NCBI GenBank assembly: GCA_015234045.1
Contig: JADFWU010000013.1
Span: 16,685-80,684 of the forward strand
From: Magnetococcales bacterium
Lineage (GTDB): Bacteria > Pseudomonadota > Magnetococcia > Magnetococcales > JADFWU01
Direction of reading: 5' to 3'
DNA: 64,000 nt
Of this stretch, positions 18,901 to 26,193 are shown one piece after another. The translations under genes and the position numbers were made by a program. The notes under the pieces were generated by a model, which was not told the origin of the DNA, did not search any database, and was given only the letters and a program-made list of their open reading frames with translations. Numbering within the stretch: position 1 is the first letter of the stretch; the number at the start of each line of letters is the position of its first letter.

Positions 18901-19424
18901 GTCCGAAAATCCACCAACACATAATCAAACGCCCGCCCACTGTCTGGCAAAACGTAATTTTTTACTCTCTTTCTAAAATCACGATAAAAAGCCTGCACTT
19001 GTTCACTATCAAGCTCTTCAGCAAGTGGTAAACAGATCTCACCACTACGCACGGAACCCGCACCCAAGGCCCACACCTGACCAGTGCGCCCCCACTTCTG
19101 TCCGTTGGGTAGCGTCACTTCTCTGAACAGGGCGGAGAGCGGCAACGCTTCAGCCTCTTCAGACGTATCAATCGCATTAAAATAGGCGATTAAATCACTT
19201 ACGCCACACCCTTCAAATGCCGGATCAGGCCACGCAAGATCGTTGATAAGCGGCAAACCGGTCAAACCCGGTGCTGCCAGATCCATATCAACCAAACCAA
19301 CCACGTTGCCAAGTGAGGCCCAATAGGCGGCCAACTCAGTGATCAGAGCAGTGCGACCAACACCGGCCTGACACGAAAAGAATGCAATGATTTTCATGAT
19401 GCTAATAGTGTCAGTTTTACTCAA
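15984..19424 (-). CDS. ParA/MinD-like ATPase fused to a long TPR array (accessory block, paralogue 1)
   Basis: About 1146 residues; paralogue of the 10.9-14.0 kb protein along its whole length. The N-terminal ATPase has Walker A' VDMDLAAPGLTGLP and switch II-like VDFRTGYPDLL. The P-loop reads SCQAGVGRTAL: the KGG signature lysine is changed to Gln and the P-loop Lys to Arg, so ATP hydrolysis may be lost. Residues about 350-560 form an unrecognised domain. At least twelve TPR units (WHGLGNLYQYKLGRPEEAEA type) follow. The C-terminal tail ends in SIGCGDPND...MPG as in the paralogue. Two starts are possible: TTG at 19424 after GGAAAAGA, or ATG at 19397 (MKIIAFFS) with a poor ribosome site. Divergent from dnaA. 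Function unknown. Confidence 0.85.
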   Translation of the reverse strand: MSKTDTISIMKIIAFFSCQAGVGRTALITELAAYWASLGNVVGLVDMDLAAPGLTGLPLINDLAWPDPAFEGCGVSDLIAYFNAIDTSEEAEALPLSALFREVTLPNGQKWGRTGQVWALGAGSVRSGEICLPLAEELDSEQVQAFYRDFRKRVKNYVLPDSGRAFDYVLVDFRTGYPDLLALMLGNMADQIVLMSGLTSQNLSVFAETLQTLREEAIPFGAYARDVVVALSPLQSQINICPLAMQALEKGVRLSSAYALVPPEDIQVETTPACFVMPYDARLAGSDLPLLLNRQDLPYVRTVMAIAEQIDGATVQHTIQKTQYAMGRCVGVSFTGDDAAVAGLVKSSKKYLDSADSRAESTEFQLILPRWYWPLLATGQKDRIAEVRAGLIGTLPQGVIADKDGILDLLAGSVAFSVGEKKRILALMPDLSQSQLNALIDILDRERQRHAVPDGSDPTSRMVFYLHHQIAWADRVILNQPGKIIKPLMDQAAQRKGSFPSWEDLPIFWVALAELFRNDPPRYEQAMQEAFKMDTEDASAWNRLGIRLAASGEYDQAAGAFIKSIDQDRNDPEAWSNFGRLLHERLDRPSDAEKVYRQALALDESLANAWQGLGNLYQYTLNRPEQAESAYRKALESDPNNADTWHGLGNLLKNHLNRYEESEKAYRKAIALDGSLAYPWYGLAKLLHYKLDRAEESEAAYQTAIELEPRLPNYHQGLANLYQHVLDRPEASEAAYQQALELDPKYADAWHGLGKLYQNKLDRPEDSEAVFKKAIELDPNYAHPWYTLGNLYQYKLHRPDASEEAYIKIIEADGSLAAPWHGLGNLYQYKLGRPEEAEAAYRKSIELDASEVDPWNKLGNLLKNHFARYAESESAYQHALTLKPSYASAWNGLGNLLQDHLGRLDEAEAAYRKSIELDPRYAYPWHGMGLLYWMHRGHYSAAKKLIEKGLSLADDENINATLQRDLGFLYQHADENGMAIAHLDQSLSGLRPDLYRHHCHIQIILEACLNKKGDQSADILNDWLIKFPKDANLHFAAWLQKTPLDAMNTQSVIDTLSSHYTRFEILTACYRISGFRADLRLPLRRFANKLYGLPAEKLETFKDVALPKEILDRYKPFVARLSIGCGDPNDMNRFFKEDEPVLDMPG
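16640..17800 (-). repeat. TPR-coding repeat array of paralogue 1
   Basis: Twelve or more 35-residue units with the Trp-x-Gly-Leu-Gly-Asn-Leu signature. They are more diverged at DNA level than the units of paralogue 2, so this array is probably older. Confidence 0.65.
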
Positions 19425-19789
19425 TCTTTTCCAGGTATTCTAGGGCTGTACCAAACAAAAAGTGCTTTCATGACACATTTGTTCCGAAGCCCGCAAAACC
19501 TAATTCCAGCATAGCACAAACCCGGTTGGCTGATTCCCTGTTTCACGCTACATATTGCCGCTGACCAATCACCTGCGCTATTATCATGCACTGGCGCGTG
19601 GGGATGCGCTCTCCCGATCAACAAAAAGAACCTTGAATCTTCCCGACGGGAACACCTGAAAAGGGTGGGCCAAGCGCTTTTTTTTGCCCTCTTTTTCTCG
19701 TTCAGAACCTTTCCCCGCACCCTTTGTTAGTCTGTTCAATTGAAAACAGATCGTTATCCTCGCCTGACCATCTAAATAAAAAAACAGTC
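19425..19789. other. Divergent region between the ATPase-TPR gene and dnaA
   Basis: This 365-base stretch carries the promoters of dnaA and of the ATPase-TPR gene. I searched it by eye for DnaA boxes (TTATNCACA) and found none clear; the nearest is TTATCCTCG near 19754. There is an A/T tract just before dnaA and a T-run near 19677-19685. No gene is supported here. Confidence 0.4.
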
Positions 19790-21178
19790 ATGGAAATTTG
19801 GGACAAAGTACTGGATGCATTAAAAGAGCAGGTTTCCGAGCAAGTATTCAGTGCCTGGATATCTCCACTACGCCCGGCTGGTCCCATTCGGGGCAGTGAG
19901 TTGGAAATTCTGGTGGGCAATGACTTTTCCCTTGATTGGGTGAAAAGTCGCTATGACTCGCTACTGACCGCTTCATTCTCTGCCGAAGCGGGTCGCGCCA
20001 TCACCATTGTCTACACAATAGACACCAACGCCCCAATCAAGCCCGCCCAAGAAGATAATGCAAAATCCGCAGAGCAAAAAGACACCCCCGAAACACCAAA
20101 ACAAGCCGCGAAACCAAAACAAGCCGATCCTTCTGATGAATCCACCACCCTGCCCCGTGAAAGCGGGTTAGACCCGCGCTACACCTTTGACTCATTCGTG
20201 GTCGGTGGCTGTAATCAGTTTGTCCATGCCGCTTCCGAACGCGTAGCGGAAGCCCCGGCAACCGCTTACAACCCGCTGTTTATCTACGGCGGTGTCGGTC
20301 TGGGTAAAACGCATTTGATGCATGCTATCGGACATAAAGTGCTTGAAGATCGCCCCGATGCGCGGGTGCTCTATATCTCCTCGGAAAAATTCATGACCGA
20401 GTTGATCAACTCATTGCGCTTTAAACGGGTATTCAATTTTAAAGAGGAATTCCGGTCAGTCGATCTACTATTGATTGATGATATTCAGTTCATCGCTGGA
20501 AAGAAGGCCACTCAGGAAGAGTTTTTTCACACCTTCAACGCCCTGTTCGAAGCCAATAAGCAGATCATCATGACCTCAGATCGGTTTCCCAATGAGATCG
20601 ACAATCTGGAAGAGCGCCTGCGCTCTCGCTTCGGCTGGGGCTTGGTGGCGGATATTCAACCGCCTGAGCTGGAAACCCGTGTGGCAATTCTGAAGAAAAA
20701 AGCCAGCATGGAAGGCTTGGAACTGCAAGATGATGTGGCTTTTTTCCTCGCCAACGCCATTCAAACCAACGTCCGGGAACTGGAAGGCGCTTTGGTGCGT
20801 GTTTCAGCCTTCTCGTCACTCACCAGACAGCCGGTGACCATGGAGTTGGTCAAAGAGTCGTTGCGGGATATCGTCAAAGGCCAGGAGCGCCAGATTACCA
20901 TTGAAGGCATTCAGAAAACCGTCTGCGCCTTCTATAAAATCCGCCCACAGGATATGCGTTCAAACAAACGCTCACGCCTGTTTGCCCATCCGCGACAGAT
21001 TGCCATGTACCTCTGCAAACAACTGACCCGCCACTCCTACCCGGAAGTAGGTCATCAGTTTGGTGGACGCGACCACACCACGGTTCTTTATGCCGTCCGC
21101 AGCATTGATAAAAAAATGAAAAGCGATGGCAATTTGGCCGAAGAGGTTGAGACACTCAAGAACATGATTACCAAGTAA
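19790..21178 (+). CDS. dnaA: Chromosomal replication initiator DnaA
   Basis: Binds DnaA boxes, unwinds oriC and loads the helicase. 462 residues from ATG 19790 (MEIWDKVLDALKEQVSEQVF), the family N-terminus; a TTG 22 codons upstream is less likely. Domain I is residues 1-75, a Pro/Lys/Gln-rich linker spans 80-125, and the AAA+ domain has Walker A GGVGLGKTHL near 167 and Walker B LLIDDIQF. The domain IV signature HPRQIAMYLCKQLTR and GGRDHTTVLYAV is intact. dnaN does not follow; instead the gene is convergent with, and overlaps by 11 bases, a decayed restriction gene. recF and gyrB lie 20 kb away. Confidence 0.97.
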   Translation: MEIWDKVLDALKEQVSEQVFSAWISPLRPAGPIRGSELEILVGNDFSLDWVKSRYDSLLTASFSAEAGRAITIVYTIDTNAPIKPAQEDNAKSAEQKDTPETPKQAAKPKQADPSDESTTLPRESGLDPRYTFDSFVVGGCNQFVHAASERVAEAPATAYNPLFIYGGVGLGKTHLMHAIGHKVLEDRPDARVLYISSEKFMTELINSLRFKRVFNFKEEFRSVDLLLIDDIQFIAGKKATQEEFFHTFNALFEANKQIIMTSDRFPNEIDNLEERLRSRFGWGLVADIQPPELETRVAILKKKASMEGLELQDDVAFFLANAIQTNVRELEGALVRVSAFSSLTRQPVTMELVKESLRDIVKGQERQITIEGIQKTVCAFYKIRPQDMRSNKRSRLFAHPRQIAMYLCKQLTRHSYPEVGHQFGGRDHTTVLYAVRSIDKKMKSDGNLAEEVETLKNMITK

Positions 21179-21668
21179 AGCCATAGAAAGGACTTAAATT
21201 GACGGGAAGCAACCGCCGTTTACGCTCCTTAGCATACTTAGCTGAACGCGTTGTTTGTTCAGCAAGATAAGCGACAAGTTGAGCGTCCCAGGAAGGCGAA
21301 CCAAAGTTTTTAAGGAGACTAAGAGTCTCTGGTTCAATTTGATACACAGCTTTGGGACTATTAACTGGGCGATCTGGCTCATCTGGATTATATAAGGCAA
21401 TACCAGCATCTACAAACTGATGCATTGTTTGCCGACGAAAAGTCTCACGAGTGTTGGGTGCATACGCCTTTCCATAGTGATCTCGACTGAAATCCATCAT
21501 GGGCGTAATGCCTTTCAGTGGACTTTCGGCTTGTATCCAGCTTTTCTCAGGAGAAAGATCCAACAGTGCAAGAAGACAAAGTGCTGAACGCTCATTCTGC
21601 TGAGCACGAGGCATTTCAAGCGCATCAAGAATAACGATAGCTTCTGTAATGTTGCGATGAAGACTCAT
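21168..21668 (-). pseudogene. BsuBI/PstI-type restriction endonuclease, C-terminal catalytic part lost
   Basis: 166 residues matching the N-terminal helical/HTH domain of BsuBI/PstI restriction enzymes (MSLHRNITEAIVILDALEMP, FRRQTMHQFVDAGIALYNPD). The frame ends soon after KYAKERKRRLLPVNLSP, the point where the family normally goes on into the catalytic domain. It then reads FYGFTW and stops inside the dnaA 3' end. So the nuclease half appears to be deleted. Its start overlaps the end of the methylase remnant as ATGA, the usual M-R operon arrangement. Family assignment is from recognition of the N-terminal sequence; the truncation is seen directly. Confidence 0.7.
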
Positions 21669-22481
21669 GCAATGCTTTCAATTTTTTGATCAATATTTTG
21701 TTGAGAAAAAGGACTGTCAACTTTTTTAACCCACTGCCCAATCTTGATAAGAGTATCACGATTTGGATACATCATGCGACGAAGGTCTGTCACATTGACT
21801 TGAGTATGACCACTGAAGCAACGAAAGTGCCGATCAACTGCTGATGAATTTCCTAAACGACCGATAATAAGGACCATTACAAAAACTCCGCGGGATAATG
21901 GCCACGAGTTGCCCTAGTGGTTCCAATAATGCAAGCGATAGAGATAGAAATGCAGAGTATAAATTTACTGTTTCAATACCCACTGATCTCAGAATTTTTC
22001 GATAGTGCGAAGTATTCTTAATCTTATGATAGGGCGGATTCAGGATTGCGTGAGTAAAACGCTGGCCACTTCCATCTCGCAGATTTAAAACAGCATCATC
22101 AACAAAATCAGTCGTGATAATTCGCGATCTCAGAGAGCTCTGTCCCCTCAACAAATGCAGGGTTTGCCTTAAAGAGTCGATGAGGTTCTCATCAATTTCA
22201 TAAGCGGTAAGATCAATACGGCTGTTTTCTCCGTGACGACGGAGAAAAGCGTGTAATAGCGCTCCTCTTCCAGCCCCAGCATCAAGAAGACGGATTGTTT
22301 CCCCTCTTCTAGGAAGAAACAACAAACTCATAAAATCAGCAATGGTTGTTGGCGTTACAAATTGGCAGAGAGAAGATTTTCTTTCAGAACATGCAGGCGG
22401 CACAAGTGCAAAAGGCTCCTCAAAATCCCGAAGAGAATCAAGCCGATGCGTTTGTAAAAAACTGCTTTTTTCAAGACTCAT
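21665..22481 (-). pseudogene. BsuBI/PstI-type adenine methyltransferase with internal deletion and frameshift
   Basis: The upstream part (start at 22481, MSLEKSSFLQTHRLD) has the SAM motif LLDAGAGRGALLHAF and the catalytic adenine-methylase motif NPPYHKI, then SFCNGPYYRSFRKF. It stops at 21834. The family's C-terminal segment (HFRCFSGHTQVNVTDLRRMMYP) follows at once in another frame and ends at 21665. The roughly 200 residues that normally lie between these parts are missing. A deletion with frame change is therefore evident and the enzyme should be inactive. It is followed by the equally truncated endonuclease gene. Confidence 0.75.
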
Positions 22482-22574
22482 TGAAAGACCGCCGCTACTA
22501 AGCAAGATAAAAGATCAGGACCATGTAAAAAGCATAGCTAATGGGTATCAAACAAGCTTCTATCCTGCACAACT

Positions 22575-22603
22575 GGGACGATTATTTTTTTCGTGGCCCT
22601 TAA
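22575..22603 (-). repeat. Post-stop motif D, copy 1
   Basis: A 29-base motif around TTTTTTTCGTGGCCCT, found next to the stop codon of the rhodanese gene. Similar copies are at 31830-31858, 37132-37157 and, inverted, at about 26017-26035. All lie shortly after a stop codon. Role unknown. Confidence 0.55.
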
Positions 22604-23046
22604 CCCGCTCGTTTATGAACAACAGCCCCCTCGGCTGAATCAATGGCATACCCCTGCCGTTTCCACTCCATCACACCGCCGATCAATTCACACGCTTCCA
22701 GCTCCTGTTCAAGAAACACCTCGACCGCAATCTCCGTGCGCGGGCCAGAACGGCAGATCAGAATGTACTGAGAATCCTTTGAAAAAAGTGATGCATCAAA
22801 CTGTTTTCCAAACGATTCACTGAATATGCTGGTGTCCTGTCGGTTTTCCAAATTATGTGCACAGGGAAACAGCTGAGCACCAGGAATGATGCCCTCTTTA
22901 TGCTCCATATCGGTTCGTATATCGAGAATCACCACATTGTCCGGCCTCAGTGCGACAATTCGATCCAGCTGTTCCGCTGAGATCATCTCATTGAACAGCG
23001 CCTTTTCCATAATCTCTTCGGCTTCGTTACGTTCACTTGGTTCCAT
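22600..23046 (-). CDS. Rhodanese-domain protein
   Basis: 148 residues with one rhodanese domain (about 22-135). The conserved DIR motif VVILDIRTDMEHKEGIIPGA and the active-site loop ICRSGPRTEIAVE, with the catalytic Cys near residue 103, are intact. The CRSGxR loop is the type used for sulfur transfer in sulfurtransferases. The C-terminal half ends GGVMEWKRQGYAI, typical of the family. No signal peptide, so cytosolic. The physiological sulfur acceptor cannot be told from the sequence. Hemerythrin lies upstream on the same strand. Confidence 0.88.
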   Translation of the reverse strand: MEPSERNEAEEIMEKALFNEMISAEQLDRIVALRPDNVVILDIRTDMEHKEGIIPGAQLFPCAHNLENRQDTSIFSESFGKQFDASLFSKDSQYILICRSGPRTEIAVEVFLEQELEACELIGGVMEWKRQGYAIDSAEGAVVHKRAG

Positions 23047-23093
23047 TATCTATCACCCGAATAACACGTACACTCAATAGGAGTAAAAGCAGT

Positions 23094-23513
23094 CTAATCC
23101 ACCTTTTTTTCCTTAAAGAAATCCCGATATTTCAGGTCATGACCATTGATATGATTTCGCAACCAGTCCAGCAGAAAGCTTTTGATATCTGCAATATAGC
23201 GAGCATCCTGAGCTTTGACCTTTTTCTTGAGCTCTGCCAAAGCATCAATCAATGCGTGATGCTGTTTCAGGTGCTCCTCATAGAGTGGGTAACCCTGTTC
23301 CACCATGAGTGTTTCTTCAGCCTTGAAATGTACTTTGGTATATTTATCCAACCGCTTAAACAAAATTCTGATCTGATCCCATTCATCTTCAAAAGGTTCG
23401 CGTTCCTGGAACCGTACAACCAATCGGTTGAACTCAACGATATAAAACAGCAAACGCTGATGGTCTTTGTTGAACTGTTTAACACCAACATCAGCAAGAG
23501 AAAGCTCAGACAT
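23094..23513 (-). CDS. Bacteriohemerythrin
   Basis: 139-residue single-domain hemerythrin, a di-iron oxygen carrier or sensor. The ligand pattern is complete: His in KDHQRL (near 18), HFKAEE (near 63), HLKQHH (near 80) and HINGHDLKY (near 123). Cytosolic, no signal. It lies upstream of the rhodanese gene on the same strand with a gap of about 50 bases and may share its transcript. Such proteins are common in motile, microaerophilic bacteria, where they supply or sense oxygen. Confidence 0.92.
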   Translation of the reverse strand: MSELSLADVGVKQFNKDHQRLLFYIVEFNRLVVRFQEREPFEDEWDQIRILFKRLDKYTKVHFKAEETLMVEQGYPLYEEHLKQHHALIDALAELKKKVKAQDARYIADIKSFLLDWLRNHINGHDLKYRDFFKEKKVD

Positions 23514-23751
23514 AACGACCTCAGTTCAGATATCACGGATGAAAACAGCGCACTATCCACATCCACGATGCTTTAGGAGAAATCAGAATAATTGATTGTG
23601 GCGAAATCGGCAAAATGTGTCAATTCATACTGGTGGCCAGCTATTTTGCCACGATGGGATCATGTGTGGTATTTTTAAAATTGTCATCCAGATTTCCAAT
23701 CCATGACAAAACAATTTGACCTCAACAGCCCTGAAGTTAAGGAAACAGTCC

Positions 23752-24153
23752 ATGGTGACAACGTTCCAGATTCAGACTCAAGCACCGCAAACATTTGTCG
23801 AAATCACCGACAAAGTGGTGGAGATTGTCCGACAGTCTGGCATCACTTCCGGCACCTGCACACTTTTTATTCCACACACCACAGCAGGCATCACGATCAA
23901 TGAAAACTGCGATCCTGATGTTGTCCATGACATGATTCACGCCCTGAATGGCCTGATTCCCGTTCACGGCCCTTACCGCCATGCCGAAGGTAACAGTCAT
24001 GCACATATCAAAGCCAGCATGATGGGATCGAGCGTGACCATTCCGATCACCGGAAACGCGCTGGCGTTTGGCACTTGGCAGGGTATTTTCTTCACAGAAT
24101 TTGACGGCCCTCGAACACGTAAAGTACGTGTCGCTGTTCAAAACGACGCTTAA
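23752..24153 (+). CDS. YjbQ/UPF0047 family protein
   Basis: 133 residues from ATG 23752, chosen for the AAGGAA site ten bases upstream and because it gives the family N-terminus (VTTFQIQTQAPQTFVEITD). The UPF0047 signature is clear: GTCTLFIPHTTAGITINEN and HAHIKASMMGSSVTIPI, and the end LAFGTWQGIFFTEFDGPRTRKV. The conserved His/Asp/Glu cluster forms the presumed metal site. E. coli YjbQ has weak thiamine-phosphate synthase activity in vitro; the cellular role is not settled. The SLC13-type permease gene starts 17 bases downstream, so the two are probably cotranscribed. Confidence 0.9.
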   Translation: MVTTFQIQTQAPQTFVEITDKVVEIVRQSGITSGTCTLFIPHTTAGITINENCDPDVVHDMIHALNGLIPVHGPYRHAEGNSHAHIKASMMGSSVTIPITGNALAFGTWQGIFFTEFDGPRTRKVRVAVQNDA

Positions 24154-24170
24154 CAGGCCGCATAATAATT

Positions 24171-26009
24171 ATGAATGCTCTCCCTGCGCTTACCGACCCT
24201 CAAGTACTGGCCACCTTGGCGATTTTGGTTCTCGCCACATTTTTCTTCGCACGGGGTCGAATTTCAATTGCCCTGGTCTCAGCCGGACTGCTCGTAGCCC
24301 TGATGGCCACCTACCAGATCATACCGGTGATCGACCCGGATAGCGGTGAAAACCTTCTCCATCCAACCCAGCTCCTGTTAGGCTTCGCCAATCCCGCTTT
24401 GGCCACTGTCATTGCACTCTTGGTGGTAGGTGAAGGCGTTTCCCGTACGGGTGCGTTAGCCATATTGGCACAGTGGATTCAAAAAATCGCCGTGGGCAAC
24501 TGGCGCATGGCCATGGCGCTTTCTTTGACCGTTGTTGCCATCTCCAGCGCATTTCTCAACAATGCGCCTATTGTGGTGATCTTTCTGCCTATTCTGGTGA
24601 CAGTGGCCAAGGAGATGTCCATATCTCCGTCAAAACTGTTAATGCCGCTCTCCTTTGCCTCTATTCTCGGCGGCTCCTGTACATTGATCGGCAGTTCTAC
24701 GAATATTCTGGTCGCAGATTTTGCCAACAAATCCCAAGTGATGCAGGTAGAGATGTTCACCTTTTCCAGTTTGGGACTGGTCATCCTGGTAGTGGGCTTG
24801 ATCTATTTGATCTTCATCGCGCCAAGACTGCTTCCCGACATCGACAACACCGGTCAAGGTGAACGAGATGCACCATTTCTGGTACAAATGGAAATTCTTG
24901 TCAATTCACCTTTGGTGGGCCAGCGCCCCAACGATCTGTCTAACGAATTATTTAAAAATGTTGAGGTTCACCGCGTCATCCGAGGCAACCGCAATTTTGT
25001 TGGGGTTTTCAGAAATGTTTCTCTGAAAGAGGGTGACACCCTGGTAATGACCGGTGCTATGCGGGATCTGAAAAAATTGGAGTGGGATGCCCGTGGAAAT
25101 TTGATACCCGGACTACCCGGAACCCCGCCGCCAGATCCAAAAGAACAGAAAAACCAAATGTTGGCTGAAGTGGTCATCACACCGAACAGCCCCTTTGTTG
25201 GTCAAACGCTCTCTGACATCCGATTTCGTGAAAACTTTGGCGGCCCTGCGGTCATCGGCCTGCAACGCTTTCGACAACGCGTCTACCGACGTATCACCCA
25301 GATCCCGCTTCGCGGTGGTGATCTATTGATGATTCATGGTGAAGAGAAAGCGATCAAAAATTTGATGGATCGCAGTGAGTTCATCCTGTTCTCTGGCGCT
25401 CAAGAGACCATAGGAAACCCACAAAAAGCCCGCGTTGCACTGGGCATCTTGCTGGGCATCATCACCCTTGCGGTGACACCTCTGTCCAATATGCTCATTT
25501 TGTCATTTATGGGGGCCTTTGCCATGCTGGCATCCGGCTGTCTGCGACTGGAGCAGGGCTATCGGGCTGTACCGCCAGAACTGATCCTACTCATTGGATC
25601 AACGCTGGCTCTAGGCAATGCCATGGAACTCACCGGCACAGCCCATGTATTGGCCCATGAACTGGTTCAAATAACCGCTGGAGGTTCGCCCTGGATGGTA
25701 CTTTCACTGTTTATGATGCTGGTGATGATCTTTACCAACATCATATCCAACAACGCCACAGCGATTCTATTCGCACCCATCGCTGTTGGTGCGGCCAATA
25801 TGCTTAACGTCAGCGCAGTGCCCTTTTTGATGGCAGTTATTTTTGGTGCTAACGCCGCTTTTGCTTCACCCATTGGCTATAAAACCAACTTGCTGGTACT
25901 CAAAGCTGGCGGCTACAGCTTCGCGGACTTCTTCCGAACCGGCCTTCCGCTGAACCTGCTCTCCTGGCTGTTGGCCAGTCTGTTGATTCCCTGGTTCTGG
26001 CCGCTCTGA
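24171..26009 (+). CDS. SLC13-type (divalent anion/Na+ symporter-like) permease with two TrkA-C domains
   Basis: 612-residue inner-membrane transporter. Residues 5-220 and 415-612 are strings of hydrophobic helices. The two halves carry the repeated SNNAP-type motifs AFLNNAPIVVIFLPI and NIISNNATAILFAPI of the SLC13/ArsB superfamily. Between them are two TrkA-C (RCK_C) regulatory domains, one from about 235 (NSPLVGQRPNDL) and one from about 335 (NSPFVGQTLSDIRF), which usually bind a ligand in the cytosol. Substrate cannot be predicted; sulfate, dicarboxylate or other anions are possible. Encoded directly after yjbQ-like gene. A copy of motif D and family A element copy 2 follow the stop. Confidence 0.85.
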   Translation: MNALPALTDPQVLATLAILVLATFFFARGRISIALVSAGLLVALMATYQIIPVIDPDSGENLLHPTQLLLGFANPALATVIALLVVGEGVSRTGALAILAQWIQKIAVGNWRMAMALSLTVVAISSAFLNNAPIVVIFLPILVTVAKEMSISPSKLLMPLSFASILGGSCTLIGSSTNILVADFANKSQVMQVEMFTFSSLGLVILVVGLIYLIFIAPRLLPDIDNTGQGERDAPFLVQMEILVNSPLVGQRPNDLSNELFKNVEVHRVIRGNRNFVGVFRNVSLKEGDTLVMTGAMRDLKKLEWDARGNLIPGLPGTPPPDPKEQKNQMLAEVVITPNSPFVGQTLSDIRFRENFGGPAVIGLQRFRQRVYRRITQIPLRGGDLLMIHGEEKAIKNLMDRSEFILFSGAQETIGNPQKARVALGILLGIITLAVTPLSNMLILSFMGAFAMLASGCLRLEQGYRAVPPELILLIGSTLALGNAMELTGTAHVLAHELVQITAGGSPWMVLSLFMMLVMIFTNIISNNATAILFAPIAVGAANMLNVSAVPFLMAVIFGANAAFASPIGYKTNLLVLKAGGYSFADFFRTGLPLNLLSWLLASLLIPWFWPL

Positions 26010-26016
26010 TTTCTGA

Positions 26017-26035
26017 GGACCACGGAAAAATTATA
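26017..26035 (+). repeat. Post-stop motif D, divergent copy
   Basis: GAGGACCACGGAAAAATTAT, 7 bases after the permease stop codon. Read on the coding strand it matches the same-sense form of motif D (GGCCACGGAAAAAATTAAT) found after other genes. Confidence 0.4.
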
Positions 26036-26193
26036 GTGATTTCGATCCAAAACGTGACACTAAATCACAACCTGAGTGGAAGCTCTGGTGATATTTTTGC
26101 GCCGCTTTATGATATGCAAGGCAGATCATCAGAGCAAAAACATCACCAGGGATGGCACGGCTGACTGTTCAAATTTTAGACGAAACCATTATA
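26031..26193 (+). repeat. Inverted-repeat (MITE-like) element, family A, copy 2
   Basis: 163 bases. The ends are TTATAGTGATTTCG and CGAAACCATTATA, an imperfect inverted repeat. The internal hairpin arms are at 26081-26100 and 26134-26153. It lies between convergent genes, and its right end provides the TAA stop (26189-26191) of the HD-GYP gene. Confidence 0.85.

Noticed and set aside
19421-19720. 99-codon minus-strand frame upstream of the larger ATPase-TPR gene
   Set aside because: It has no ribosome site or recognisable sequence and covers the dnaA promoter region.
19425-19789. oriC next to dnaA
   Set aside because: No cluster of DnaA boxes or AT-rich unwinding repeats was seen; one weak TTATCCTCG is not enough.
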